DNA of 64,000 bases, from the NCBI RefSeq assembly GCF_016907475.1, contig NZ_JAFBCA010000001.1:2790001-2854000 (forward strand), read 5' to 3'. Below are positions 36,061 to 45,325 of this stretch, one piece after another. The notes beneath the pieces are model-generated. The model saw only the letters and a program-made list of their open reading frames with translations. It was not told the origin of the DNA and made no database searches. The position numbers and the translations under genes were made by a program. This stretch comes from Nocardioides cavernae. Its GTDB lineage: Bacteria > Actinomycetota > Actinomycetes > Propionibacteriales > Nocardioidaceae. How positions within the stretch are numbered: position 1 is the stretch's first letter; every line of letters begins with the position of its first letter.

Positions 36061-37683
36061 ATGCCCGAAGCACACGAGCCGATCCCGGCTCACCACGACG
36101 CAGAGCTCAGCGCTGACGAGAAGCACCTCGCCAAGCTGGGGTACAGCCAGGAGCTCAACCGCTCCTGGTCGGGGTTCTCCAACTTCGCGATCTCGTTCTC
36201 GATCATCTCGATCCTGGCCGGGTGCTTCACCAACTTCGGTGCCGGGTTCAACAACGGTGGTCCGATCTCGATCTCCTGGTCCTGGCCGATCCTCGGCATC
36301 TTCATCCTCATCATCGGCTTCACGATGTCCGAGCTCGTGTCGGCCTACCCGACCTCCGGGGGCATCTACTGGTGGGCGTCGAAGCTCGGCGGTCCGATGT
36401 CGGGCTTCTTCACCGGCTGGCTCAACCTGATCGGGCTCGTCGCCGTCACCGCCGGTGTCTCCTACGGGTGCGCCACCTTCATCGACCTCACGATCAGCAC
36501 GTGGTCCGAGAGCTTCGCCGAGGACTACTCGCTGACCCGCGTCTTCGTCATCTTCGTGATCGTCCTGGCGCTCGTGTCCGTGCTGAACATCTTCAGCAGC
36601 CACCTGATGGCGGTCATGAACAACGTGTCGGTGTGGTGGCACGTCGTCGGCGCGGCGGCGATCGTGGTGATCCTGCTGCTCGTCCCCGACCAGCACCAGT
36701 CCTTCAGCTACGTCTTCACCGAGCGCTTCAACAACTCGGGCTACTTCGGTGGCGAGACCGGCACCCTCGGCTTCTGGTTCGCCATCGTCCCCTTCGGGTT
36801 CCTGCTGACGCAGTACACGATCACCGGCTTCGACGCCTGCGCACACCTGTCCGAGGAGACCGCCTCGGCGTCGACCGCGGCCGCGAAGGGGATCTGGCAG
36901 TCGATCCTCTACTCGGTGATCGGCGGCTACATCCTGCTGCTGACGGTCGTCTTCGCGATCCCCGACGACGCCAGTGGCAACCCGGACAACGCCGGTGTCG
37001 GCGCCGGCGGCGTGGCGTACATCTTCGTGCAGTCGATGGGCGCCAACTGGGCGGGCCTGGTGCTCTTCATCTCGGCGTCGGCCCAGTTCTTCTGCGCGAC
37101 GTCCTGCATGACGTCGGCATCGCGGATGACCTTCGCCTTCAGCCGCGACGGGGCCATCCCCGGCTCGAACACGCTGAAGAAGCTCACCTCCACACGCGTC
37201 CCCGCCAACGCCGTCGTCTTCGTGGCGATCTGCGCCGCCGTGGTCACGCTGCCGGCACTGGTCGAGGTCAACATCGGCACGCCGGAGGCACCGCTCATCG
37301 TCCCGGTCGCGTTCTACGCCGTGACGTCGATCGCGGTGATGGGGCTCTACCTCGCCTTCGCCATCCCGATCTGGCTGCGGTGGAAGCACGGCGACCAGTT
37401 CGAGGTGGGCACCTGGAACAACGGGTCCAAGTACAAGTGGATGAACCTCGTCGCCGTCGCCGAGATCGTCATCGTGATCTTCTACCTCTCGATGCCGTTC
37501 GTCCCGGCCGGCAACCCCTTCAGCGAGACCGACTTCGCCTGGAAGTTCGTCAACTACGCGCCCCTGGTCACGCTCGCGTCCCTCCTGCTGCTGGCGATCT
37601 GGTGGAACGCCTCGGCGAAGAACTGGTTCACTGGGCCCAAGACCACCATCGACGAGGCCGTGGTCAAGGCCTTCGACGACTGA
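36061..37683 (+). CDS. APC-superfamily amino acid/amine permease
   Basis: A 540-aa transporter of the amino acid-choline (ACT) branch of the APC superfamily, with about twelve helices. Signature segments are LGYSQELNRSWSGFSNFAISFS before helix 1, SAYPTSGGIYWWASKLGG, and GFDACAHLSEETASASTAAAKG, the conserved loop after helix 6. Related carriers import GABA, choline, ethanolamine or polyamines. GGAGGG lies seven bases before the ATG. It faces the amine-catabolic cluster across the shared operator region and most likely supplies its substrate. A strong terminator follows. Confidence 0.9.
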   Translation: MPEAHEPIPAHHDAELSADEKHLAKLGYSQELNRSWSGFSNFAISFSIISILAGCFTNFGAGFNNGGPISISWSWPILGIFILIIGFTMSELVSAYPTSGGIYWWASKLGGPMSGFFTGWLNLIGLVAVTAGVSYGCATFIDLTISTWSESFAEDYSLTRVFVIFVIVLALVSVLNIFSSHLMAVMNNVSVWWHVVGAAAIVVILLLVPDQHQSFSYVFTERFNNSGYFGGETGTLGFWFAIVPFGFLLTQYTITGFDACAHLSEETASASTAAAKGIWQSILYSVIGGYILLLTVVFAIPDDASGNPDNAGVGAGGVAYIFVQSMGANWAGLVLFISASAQFFCATSCMTSASRMTFAFSRDGAIPGSNTLKKLTSTRVPANAVVFVAICAAVVTLPALVEVNIGTPEAPLIVPVAFYAVTSIAVMGLYLAFAIPIWLRWKHGDQFEVGTWNNGSKYKWMNLVAVAEIVIVIFYLSMPFVPAGNPFSETDFAWKFVNYAPLVTLASLLLLAIWWNASAKNWFTGPKTTIDEAVVKAFDD

Positions 37684-37705
37684 ACACGACGCGCCTCGAG
37701 AGGCA

Positions 37706-37738
37706 GAAGAACCCCGGGTCGCTGACCTGGGGTTCTTC
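37706..37738. terminator. bidirectional terminator between permease and amidohydrolase genes
   Basis: A 15-pair stem with one G-U pair (37706-37720 with 37724-37738) closes on a three-base loop. It lies 22 bases after the permease stop and 7 bases after the convergent amidohydrolase stop. The base of the stem is GAAGAA/TTCTTC, which leaves a short U-rich tail in each direction. Confidence 0.85.
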
Positions 37739-37745
37739 GTCTGTG

Positions 37746-39218
37746 TCAGGGCAGCATTCCCCGCACGGGTCGCCCGGGGAACGCGTCCGTCTGGAGGACC
37801 TCGTCGCGGACCACGAACTGGCCGTCGACGAGGAGGTGCGTGACACCGCGGGAGGGACGGGTCGGCTCGACGTACGTCGCCTGGTCGGTGAGCCGCGCCG
37901 GGTCGATGACGACGAGGTCGGCGTCCGCGCCGACGTCGAGCCACCCCTTCCCGCGCGCGGCGGGTGCGAACCCGGCGACGAGCTGCGCGGGGAGGTAGGA
38001 GCAGCGGCGGAACGCCTCGGCCCAGGTCCACAGGCCCGTCTCGCGGACCATCCGGCGCAGGGAGCGTGCGTAGGTCCCTGCCGTGCGCGGGTGGGTCTGG
38101 CCGCCGGGTGGCAGGGGCCACTCGCGCGAGTCGGTCGAACCGTCCGGCCACACCACGTGCATCGCGTCGCTGGCGACGATCGCGTCCGGGAAGGCGAGCG
38201 CACGCGTCAGCATCGCGGCGTCGGAGGGGTCGTCCTCGTCGAGGAACCTCACCACGCACACTGCCCCGGGGTCGGTGGCGCGCAGCTCCTCGAGCCGCCG
38301 GAGGTCGGCGACCCGCTCGCCGGTCGTCACCAGCGAGATGTCGGTCGGGCGCAGCCCCCACGCGGGCAGCCGCTCGGGGGCGAGGAAGAAGGCGCCGATC
38401 GCGGTGCTGCCGGCGCCGTACGGATAGGTCTCGACCGTGACGCGCGAGCCGTGCGCACGCGCGTCGTCGAGCAGGCCGAGCACCCGGTCGACGTGCCGGC
38501 GGGAGGTGCTGTTGACGTGGCAGTGGTGCATCGGCGCACCCGTCTCCGCGGCGGCGCGGGTGATCTCGAGCGACCCGTCGATCGGCGTCGTCGCATCGGC
38601 CTCGACGATCTCGCGCACGTGCGTGAAGGTGCCGGTGCCGGTGGCGGCTGCGAGCCGGGCGACCTCGAGGAACTCGGCAGGGTCGGACCGTGGCGCGTAG
38701 CCCATCAGGACGCCGATGCCGAGGGCGCCCGCCTCCAGCTCGGACTCGAGGAGGCGGAGCCAGGTTGCCCGCTCGGACGCCGAGGACGTCCGCTGCCACG
38801 CGGGGTCGCCCAGCATCGCGAGCGAGGCGTTGAGGTCGGCGTCGGGTGTGGTGCCGAGGTGGGCCTGCGCGCGGGCGTCCCCCCACGAGGCGGAGAAGCC
38901 GTAGTGCAGGGGCCGACCGTCGGCCGCCGCGCGCGAGTAGGCCCTGTCGATCGGCATCAGCCCGGCCTCGAGGTCGAGCGTCGTCGTCACCCCGTCGAGC
39001 GCCTGGAGGCGCTGGCCCGCGATCGAGTGGACGTGGCTGTGCACGTCGACGAAGCCGGGTCCGACGACATGGCCGCTGACGTCGACGACCTCGGCCTCCC
39101 CGGCGCCCGGCGGCGCCGACCCGACGGCAGCGACCCTCCCGCCGTCGACGACGACATCGGCCACGCGCTCGGTTCCGGCGCGCGGGTCCACGACCAGGCC
39201 ACCGCGGAGAATCAGCAC
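37746..39218 (-). CDS. D-aminoacylase-like amidohydrolase
   Basis: A 490-aa amidohydrolase of the N-acyl-D-amino-acid deacylase group. The first metal ligands are H60 and H62 in FVDVHSHVHS. Further likely ligands lie in MHHCHVNSTS and ASDAMHVVWPDG. At the position of the metal-bridging cysteine of D-aminoacylase (GNCG), this protein has E84 in LDLEAG, so it is a variant subgroup and the substrate is uncertain. GTG 39218 is used; a TTG at 39230 is possible. It lies back to back with the first serine hydrolase, which suggests a shared regulon for D-amino acid derivatives. Confidence 0.75.
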   Translation of the reverse strand: MLILRGGLVVDPRAGTERVADVVVDGGRVAAVGSAPPGAGEAEVVDVSGHVVGPGFVDVHSHVHSIAGQRLQALDGVTTTLDLEAGLMPIDRAYSRAAADGRPLHYGFSASWGDARAQAHLGTTPDADLNASLAMLGDPAWQRTSSASERATWLRLLESELEAGALGIGVLMGYAPRSDPAEFLEVARLAAATGTGTFTHVREIVEADATTPIDGSLEITRAAAETGAPMHHCHVNSTSRRHVDRVLGLLDDARAHGSRVTVETYPYGAGSTAIGAFFLAPERLPAWGLRPTDISLVTTGERVADLRRLEELRATDPGAVCVVRFLDEDDPSDAAMLTRALAFPDAIVASDAMHVVWPDGSTDSREWPLPPGGQTHPRTAGTYARSLRRMVRETGLWTWAEAFRRCSYLPAQLVAGFAPAARGKGWLDVGADADLVVIDPARLTDQATYVEPTRPSRGVTHLLVDGQFVVRDEVLQTDAFPGRPVRGMLP

Positions 39219-39280
39219 TCCTCCATCCAACTCCAGGACCCCCGTGCCCTCATTGGAGGATCGGACAAACGCAGCCGGAG

Positions 39281-39308
39281 TTGACTGGCCGCTCGGACGA
39301 ACTATCGG
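39281..39308 (+). promoter_or_regulatory. candidate promoter of the serine hydrolase-ABC operon
   Basis: TTGACT at 39281-39286 and TATCGG at 39303-39308 are 16 bases apart, 29 bases before the ATG. A seven-base inverted repeat, caactcc at 39228-39234 and ggagttg at 39277-39283, overlaps the -35 region and the start of the divergent amidohydrolase gene, so it may be the operator for both directions. Confidence 0.4.
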
Positions 39309-39336
39309 CCCCTGCCACACCCCTACGGTGGCCCGC

Positions 39337-40728
39337 ATGTTGGAGAAGACGGGGCTGCCCGCCGCCACCCGCTGGCTGGACGACAACTTCGCTCGCCTCG
39401 TCACCGAGCACGACGTGCCCGGAGCGACGGTGGCCGTGCTCGCCGCGGGGGAGGTGGTCGCCGCGGCCAGTGGCGTGACGAGTCGTCGTACGAACGTCGA
39501 GGTCGACACCGACACCGTCTTCCAGATCGGTTCGATCACCAAGATCTGGACCACGACGCTGGTGATGCAGCTCGTCGACGACGGCATCCTCGACCTCGAC
39601 CAGCCGCTGCTCGACCACCTGCCCGAGCTCGTGATCGCGGACGTGGAGGCCGCGAAGGCTCTCACGACCCGGCACCTGCTCACGCACACCGCTGGGTTCG
39701 AGGGCGACATCTTCACCGACACGGGTCGGGGCGACGACGCCATCGAGAAGTACGTCGCCACGCTGGCGGAGCTCCCTCAGCTCTTCGCTCCCGGCACCAT
39801 CTTCTCCTACAACAACACCGCGTTCGTGCTCCTCGGCCGCCTCGTCGAGGTCCTCCGGGGGAAGCCCTTCGACGAGGTCCTGGTCGAGCGGATCGCGCAG
39901 CCGCTCGACCTGACCAGCGTGAGCCCGAGCCCGTACGACGCGATCCTGCACCGTGCCGCCACCGGCCACGTGGCCGACGAGCACGGCGCGACGACCGCGG
40001 CGCCGACGTGGGCGCTGGCTCGGTCCAACGCCCCGGCCGGTTCGATGCTCGCGATGACGGCGACCGACCTCCTCGGCTTCGTCCGGATGCACCTCGAGGG
40101 CGGGACCGGGGCCGACGGTGCCCCGGTGCTCAGCGCCGCGTCGGTGGAGGCCATGCGGGCCCGGCAGATCGACCTTCCCGTCCTCTCCGGGATGGGGGAC
40201 GCGTGGGGCCTCGGGTGGGAGCTCTTCGACACCGACCAGGGCGTCGTCGTCGCCCACGACGGCGGCACCATCGGCCAGGCCGCGTTCCTGCGGGTGGTGC
40301 CCGAGCAGGGCGTGGCCATCGCGCTGCTGACCAACGGCGGCGACGTCTTCGGCCTCTTCAACGACGTGCTCGCGCAACTGCTCCGCGAGCTCACCGGTGT
40401 GGTGCTCCCCGAGCGGCCCACCCCGCCGGCCGAGCCCGCGGAGGTCGACCCCACCCCCTACCTCGGTCACTACGCGGACACCATCTACGACATCCACGTC
40501 AGCCGGGACGCCGACGGCCGGCTCTGGCTCGACCGGGAGCCGAAGGACATCATCGCCGCGATCGGCGAGAAGCCGATGCGCTTCGAGCTCGTGCACCTCG
40601 CCGGAGACTCCTTCATCACGCTCGAGGCCCACCACGGCATCCACGTCGTCTTCGCGTTCATCGGCCGCGACGCGGCCGGACGCGCCCAGCACGTCCACTA
40701 CGGCCGCGTCGTCTCGCGCGCCGACTGA
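39337..40728 (+). CDS. serine hydrolase of the beta-lactamase/D-aminopeptidase (S12) family
   Basis: A 463-aa penicillin-binding-fold hydrolase with S66-x-x-K69 (GSITK) and Y158-x-N160 (SYNN), plus HDGGTIGQAAF for the third motif, where HxG replaces KTG as in D-aminopeptidases and esterases. There is no signal peptide, so it acts in the cytosol, which argues against a cell-wall or resistance role. A C-terminal beta domain (DPTPYLGHY onward) resembles the non-catalytic domain of D-aminopeptidase-type members. The second copy at 46080 is a close paralogue. It is the first gene of the peptide-importer operon. Confidence 0.87.
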   Translation: MLEKTGLPAATRWLDDNFARLVTEHDVPGATVAVLAAGEVVAAASGVTSRRTNVEVDTDTVFQIGSITKIWTTTLVMQLVDDGILDLDQPLLDHLPELVIADVEAAKALTTRHLLTHTAGFEGDIFTDTGRGDDAIEKYVATLAELPQLFAPGTIFSYNNTAFVLLGRLVEVLRGKPFDEVLVERIAQPLDLTSVSPSPYDAILHRAATGHVADEHGATTAAPTWALARSNAPAGSMLAMTATDLLGFVRMHLEGGTGADGAPVLSAASVEAMRARQIDLPVLSGMGDAWGLGWELFDTDQGVVVAHDGGTIGQAAFLRVVPEQGVAIALLTNGGDVFGLFNDVLAQLLRELTGVVLPERPTPPAEPAEVDPTPYLGHYADTIYDIHVSRDADGRLWLDREPKDIIAAIGEKPMRFELVHLAGDSFITLEAHHGIHVVFAFIGRDAAGRAQHVHYGRVVSRAD

Positions 40729-40779
40729 TCGCCCTCACCACCCCCAACACCACCGTCAGCAGCAGAAAGAGGAATGCCC

Positions 40780-42369
40780 ATGAGGCCTGTCCGCTCGAGT
40801 GCCCTCCTGGGGCTCTCCCTCGCCCTCACCCTGACCGCCTGTGGCGGTGAAGGGGCGGAGGGGTCGCCGACGTCCGGCAGCAGCTACGCCGACGGCAAGA
40901 CGTTCACCCTCGCCATCGGCACCGACCCCGGCGCGCTCGACCCCCAGGCCTCCCCGGTCAGCGCGGCCCTCCAGCTCGGCCGGTTCGCGTACGACTCGCT
41001 GGTGACCGTCAACGGCGAGGGGGAGATCGAGCCGAACCTCGCGACGTCATGGAAGGTCGATGGCACCAAGGTCACCTTCGAGATCGGTGACGGCATCACC
41101 TGCTCCGACGGCTCGGACTTCACGGCCCAGACCGTGGTCGACAACCTGGACTACGTCGGCAATCCCAAGAACCAGAGCCCCTTCCTCGGCGTCTTCGTCC
41201 CCGCAGGCGCCAAGGCGTCGGCCTCCGGATCGACCGTCACGCTCAAGCTGGCAGGACCCTCGCCGTTCGTGCTCAATGGCCTCGCCAGCCTGCTCCTCGT
41301 CTGCGACGCCGGCCTCGAGGACCGCGACGGCCTCGCGTCCGCCTCCGCCGGCACGGGCCCGTACACGCTCGAGGAGGCGGCGTCGGGAGACCACTACAGC
41401 TACAAGGTCCGCGAGGACTACGCCTGGGGTCCCGACGGGGCGAAGACCTCCGAGACCGGCACGCCCGCTGCGATCGAGGTCAAGGTCGTCACCAACGAGA
41501 CGACCGCCGCCAACCAGCTGACCAGCGGGGAGATCAACGCCGCCGGCATCATCGGGCCCGACGCCGTGCGACTGACCGCCGCCGACATCGACGCGGAGAA
41601 GACGGCACTGATCACCGGCGAGCAGTGGTACAACCACGCCGAGTCTCGCCCCGCCTCGGATGCGGCCGTCCGCACCGCCCTCACGCAGGTCGTCGACCTG
41701 GCCGAGCTGCAGAAGGTCATCACGTCCGGCGCCGGGGAGCCGGCGACCGGACTGGCGATCCTCGAGCCTCGGGCGTGCCAGGGCGACTCGGTCGAGGGCA
41801 ACCTCCCCGAGACCGACCCCGCAGCCGCGGCCGCGGCGCTGGAGGGTGCCGGCTGGGCGAAGGGATCGGACGGCACCTACGCCAAGGACGGCAAGAAGCT
41901 CGCCGTCACCTTCGTCCACGACACCGCTCTGGGCAGCGGTGGTGCCGCCGCCGCGGAGCTGGCGGTCAAGGCGTGGCAGGACTTCGGCATCGACGTGAGT
42001 GCCAAGGCGGCGACCACCGCCGAGCTCGAGCCGATCCTCTTCGGCAGCGGCGACTGGGACATCGCGTGGGAGCCGATCAACGTCGGCACGCCGGACCAGC
42101 TGGTGCCGTTCCTGTCGGGCCCGGCCGTCGCCGACGGCGGGATGAACTTCTCCGGCATCGAGAACGACGACTACACCGCCGCAGTCGAGACCGCCACGGC
42201 CAAGACCGGCACCGAGGGCTGCGACGACTGGTCGGCCGCCGAGGCCGCGCTCTTCGAGGCGGCAGACATCGTGCCGTTCGCCAACAACGTCTCGCAGACC
42301 TTCCACAAGGGCGCCGACCTCGTCGTCACCGACATCATCGTGCCCACCAGCATCCGGATGCTCGGCTGA
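40780..42369 (+). CDS. peptide ABC transporter substrate-binding lipoprotein
   Basis: A 529-aa extracytoplasmic binding protein of the DppA/OppA (SBP_bac_5) family. The signal peptide ends in the lipobox LTLTAC, with the lipidated C21. FTLAIGTDPGALDPQAS begins the mature binding lobe. The domain TFEIGDGITCSDGSDFTAQTVVDN is the usual region that carries peptide-backbone contacts. ATG 40780, six bases after AGAGGA, is preferred over ATG 40774. It would collect di- or oligopeptides for the permeases encoded next. Confidence 0.9.
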   Translation: MRPVRSSALLGLSLALTLTACGGEGAEGSPTSGSSYADGKTFTLAIGTDPGALDPQASPVSAALQLGRFAYDSLVTVNGEGEIEPNLATSWKVDGTKVTFEIGDGITCSDGSDFTAQTVVDNLDYVGNPKNQSPFLGVFVPAGAKASASGSTVTLKLAGPSPFVLNGLASLLLVCDAGLEDRDGLASASAGTGPYTLEEAASGDHYSYKVREDYAWGPDGAKTSETGTPAAIEVKVVTNETTAANQLTSGEINAAGIIGPDAVRLTAADIDAEKTALITGEQWYNHAESRPASDAAVRTALTQVVDLAELQKVITSGAGEPATGLAILEPRACQGDSVEGNLPETDPAAAAAALEGAGWAKGSDGTYAKDGKKLAVTFVHDTALGSGGAAAAELAVKAWQDFGIDVSAKAATTAELEPILFGSGDWDIAWEPINVGTPDQLVPFLSGPAVADGGMNFSGIENDDYTAAVETATAKTGTEGCDDWSAAEAALFEAADIVPFANNVSQTFHKGADLVVTDIIVPTSIRMLG

Positions 42370-42383
42370 GCGGCACGTCACCC

Positions 42384-43382
42384 ATGACCACCCTGACCCC
42401 CGCAGCCGCGCCGTCCCGCCCAGTCCTCGGACTGGGCGGGCGGTGGGCCCGGTTCGCCCTCCGTCGCACGGGGCGCCTGCTGGTGTCGCTGTGGGCGCTC
42501 GTGACGGCGTCCTTCCTGATGATCCACTTCGTGCCCGGTGACCCGGTGCGGGCCGCGCTGGGACTCACGGCGCCGGCCGACCTGGTGGCTGCCCGACGCG
42601 AGTCGCTGGGGCTGAACGACCCGCTCCTCACGCAGTACCTGCACTACATCGGAAACCTGTTCCACGGGGACCTCGGTGAGTCGATCCAGACCGAGATCCC
42701 CGTCTGGGACACCATCGCCCAGCGGTTCCCGGCCACCGCCTCCCTCGCGGTCCTGGCCTTCGTCGCGGCGGTGCTCATCGCCATCCCTCTCGGCGTGGCC
42801 GTGGCCGTGGCCACCCGCCGCGGCCGCCGGCGGCGTACGGAGCTCGCCTTCGCCGGCAGCAGCGTGGTCCTCGGCTCCGTCCCCGACTTCCTCCTGGGCG
42901 TCGCCCTGGTCGCGGTCTTCGCGGTGAACCTGGGGTGGTTCCCGGTCGCCGGTCGTGATGGTGCGTCGTCGTACGTCCTCCCGGTGATCGCCCTGACGAT
43001 CGGGCCGGCCGCGCTGCTCGCCCGCATCGTCCGGGTCGAGATGCTCACCGTCCTCGAGACCGACTACGTCCGTACGGCGCGCGCCAAGCGCCTGCCGGCG
43101 CTGCGCATCCACCTGCGCCACGCCCTGCCGAACGCCGTCACGGCGACGCTGACCCTCGGCGGCATGCTCCTCGCCACCATGGTCGCCAGCACGGTGCTGG
43201 TCGAGAACGTCTTCGCCTGGCCCGGGTTGGGCAGCACGATCGTCCAGTCGATCGTCCTCAGGGACTACCCGCTCGTGCAGGGCACGGTCCTCGTGTACGG
43301 CGTCTGCGTGCTGGCCGTGAACACCCTCGTCGACGTCGCCCTGGCCGTCCTCGACCCGCGGTCCACGATCGGGGACCTGTGA
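42384..43382 (+). CDS. DppB-type peptide ABC transporter permease
   Basis: A 332-aa permease of the DppB/OppB family with about six helices. The first helix is followed by HFVPGDPVRAALG. The EAA-type loop that docks on the ATPases is RTARAKRLPALRIHLRHAL (about 232-250), and ENVFAWPGLGSTIVQSI follows in the last third. It pairs with the permease half of the next gene, whose start overlaps this stop. Confidence 0.92.
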   Translation: MTTLTPAAAPSRPVLGLGGRWARFALRRTGRLLVSLWALVTASFLMIHFVPGDPVRAALGLTAPADLVAARRESLGLNDPLLTQYLHYIGNLFHGDLGESIQTEIPVWDTIAQRFPATASLAVLAFVAAVLIAIPLGVAVAVATRRGRRRRTELAFAGSSVVLGSVPDFLLGVALVAVFAVNLGWFPVAGRDGASSYVLPVIALTIGPAALLARIVRVEMLTVLETDYVRTARAKRLPALRIHLRHALPNAVTATLTLGGMLLATMVASTVLVENVFAWPGLGSTIVQSIVLRDYPLVQGTVLVYGVCVLAVNTLVDVALAVLDPRSTIGDL

Positions 43383-45325
43383 TGAGCCGCTGGACCCGCG
43401 TCGTCCGGACGCCCGTCGGCATCACCGGCGTCAGCCTGCTCACCCTCGTCCTCGTCCTCGCGGTCGTCGCCCCGATCCTGTGGGGCGACCGGGCCGACGC
43501 GGTCGACACCGACAACCTGCTCGCGGGCCCGTCCGCCGACCACTGGCTCGGAACGGACAGCCTCGGCCGCGACATCTTCTTCCGCGTCCTGGTGGCGACT
43601 CGGCTCTCGGTGACCCTGGCCCTCCTGGCCACCGTCCTCGGGGTGGTGGTGGGACTGCTCCTCGGCGCGGCGCCGCTGCTCCTCGGCCGCCGGTCTGGGC
43701 GGCTGGTGACGGCGACCGTCAACGTCATGGTGGCCTTCCCCGGCCTGCTCCTCGTGCTGTTCCTGGCGGTGGTCTTCGGCGTGGGCGGGACGGGGGCCGT
43801 GCTTGCCATCGGGCTCGCCGGCGCGCCGGCGTTCGCCCGGCTCTGCCAGACGCTCATCGCCGGGGTCGCCGAGCGCGACTACGTCGCCGCGGCCCGCATC
43901 GCTGGGGTGGGCCGGGTCCGCGTCCTGCTCAGGCACGTCCTGCCCAACGTCGCCGAGCCGCTGATCGTCAACATCACGATCGGCGCCGGAGGGGTGTTGC
44001 TCAGCTTCGCGGGGCTCTCCTTCCTCGGGCTGGGCGTCCAGCAGCCGGCGTACGACTGGGGCCGACTGATGCAGGAGGGCCTCGCCGGGATCTACATCCA
44101 CCCGCTCGCCGCGCTCGCGCCGGGCATCGCGGTGATCATCGCCGCGCTCGCGTTCAACCTCACCGGTGAGGCGATCGCCGGGGCCGTCGGTGTCTCGGCG
44201 GCCACCGGGCTCGTGGACCCGGTCGCGCACGTCGAACGGCCGGACGCCCCGGTGTCCGAGCACCCGCACGACACCGCGGGCGACCCGGGGCTGGTGCTCG
44301 ACGTCCGCGGCCTCACAGTCGGGTTCCCCGGCCCGCACGGGGTGGTCCGCCCGGTGCGCGGGGTGTCCTTCGGGATCCGTGCCGGCGAGGCGGTCGGCGT
44401 GGTCGGGGAGTCCGGCTCGGGCAAGTCGCTCACGGCTCTCGCCATCGCACGACTCATCGAGGAGCCCGGCCGGGTCGACGCGGACCGGCTCGTCTTCTGC
44501 GGTGCCGACCTGCTCGGCGACCCGACGGACTCGGGGGACGACCACGACGAGCTGCTCGGCACCTCGTTGGCGGTGGTCTTCCAGGATCCGATGACCTCGT
44601 TCAACCCCACGATGCGGATCGGCAGCCAGCTGGCCGAGGTCGGCCGCTACCACCAGGGGCTGGACCGCAAGGACGCGCATGCTCGTGCGGTCGACCGGCT
44701 CGCGGCCGTGCGCGTCGACGACCCCGAGCGCCGGGCGCGGCAGTACCCGTTCGAGTTCTCCGGGGGCATGCGTCAGCGCGCCATGATCGGCATGGGACTG
44801 ATGGGCAGCCCGCGGCTGATCATCGCGGACGAGCCGACGACGGCGCTGGACGTCACCGTCCAGGCGCAGGTCCTCGCTCTCCTCAAGCAGGTGCAGTGCG
44901 AGCAGGAGGCGGCGCTGCTCTTCATCAGCCACGATGTCTCCGTCGTGCGCGAGGTCTGCGACCGGGTCGTCGTCATGTACGCCGGCCGCGTCGTCGAGGA
45001 GCTTCCCGTCGCCGACCTGGCCGACCCCGAGCGCGTGGCGTCGGGCGGGGCGCAGCACCCCTACACGCGGGCGCTGCTCGCGGCCGTCCCGGACATGACC
45101 ACCGACCTGACCGAGCCGCTCGCCACCATCCCGGGCACGCCCGTCGACCCGGCCGCAGTGCCGCCCGGGTGCGCCTACGCCGCCCGCTGCCCCCTCGCCT
45201 CGGTGCGGTGCCGCACCGAGGAGCCTCAGCTCGTCACCGACCAGCGTGGCCGCTCCGTGGCGTGCTGGCACGCCGGGGCACCGCTCGACCTGCTCCCGAC
45301 CGGCGAGGTGGTGGCGACGTCATGA
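43382..45325 (+). CDS. fused DppC-type permease and DppD-type ATPase
   Basis: A 647-aa protein that joins two transporter subunits normally made from separate genes. Residues 1 to about 265 are a DppC-type permease with AARIAGVGRVRVLLRHVLP as its EAA loop. After a linker of about 35 residues comes an ABC ATPase with Walker A GESGSGKSLTAL (341-352), signature FSGGMRQRAMIG (about 459) and Walker B RLIIADEPTTALD. The oligopeptide-type C-terminal extension GCAYAARCPLA carries the cysteines of an iron-sulfur-type motif known in DppD. The fusion fixes a one-to-one ratio. Confidence 0.9.
   Translation: MSRWTRVVRTPVGITGVSLLTLVLVLAVVAPILWGDRADAVDTDNLLAGPSADHWLGTDSLGRDIFFRVLVATRLSVTLALLATVLGVVVGLLLGAAPLLLGRRSGRLVTATVNVMVAFPGLLLVLFLAVVFGVGGTGAVLAIGLAGAPAFARLCQTLIAGVAERDYVAAARIAGVGRVRVLLRHVLPNVAEPLIVNITIGAGGVLLSFAGLSFLGLGVQQPAYDWGRLMQEGLAGIYIHPLAALAPGIAVIIAALAFNLTGEAIAGAVGVSAATGLVDPVAHVERPDAPVSEHPHDTAGDPGLVLDVRGLTVGFPGPHGVVRPVRGVSFGIRAGEAVGVVGESGSGKSLTALAIARLIEEPGRVDADRLVFCGADLLGDPTDSGDDHDELLGTSLAVVFQDPMTSFNPTMRIGSQLAEVGRYHQGLDRKDAHARAVDRLAAVRVDDPERRARQYPFEFSGGMRQRAMIGMGLMGSPRLIIADEPTTALDVTVQAQVLALLKQVQCEQEAALLFISHDVSVVREVCDRVVVMYAGRVVEELPVADLADPERVASGGAQHPYTRALLAAVPDMTTDLTEPLATIPGTPVDPAAVPPGCAYAARCPLASVRCRTEEPQLVTDQRGRSVACWHAGAPLDLLPTGEVVATS

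Noticed and set aside
36222..39284. A plus-strand open frame of about 1000 codons
   Set aside because: It is the shifted frame of the permease and the antisense of the amidohydrolase; its product is a low-complexity Arg-rich string.
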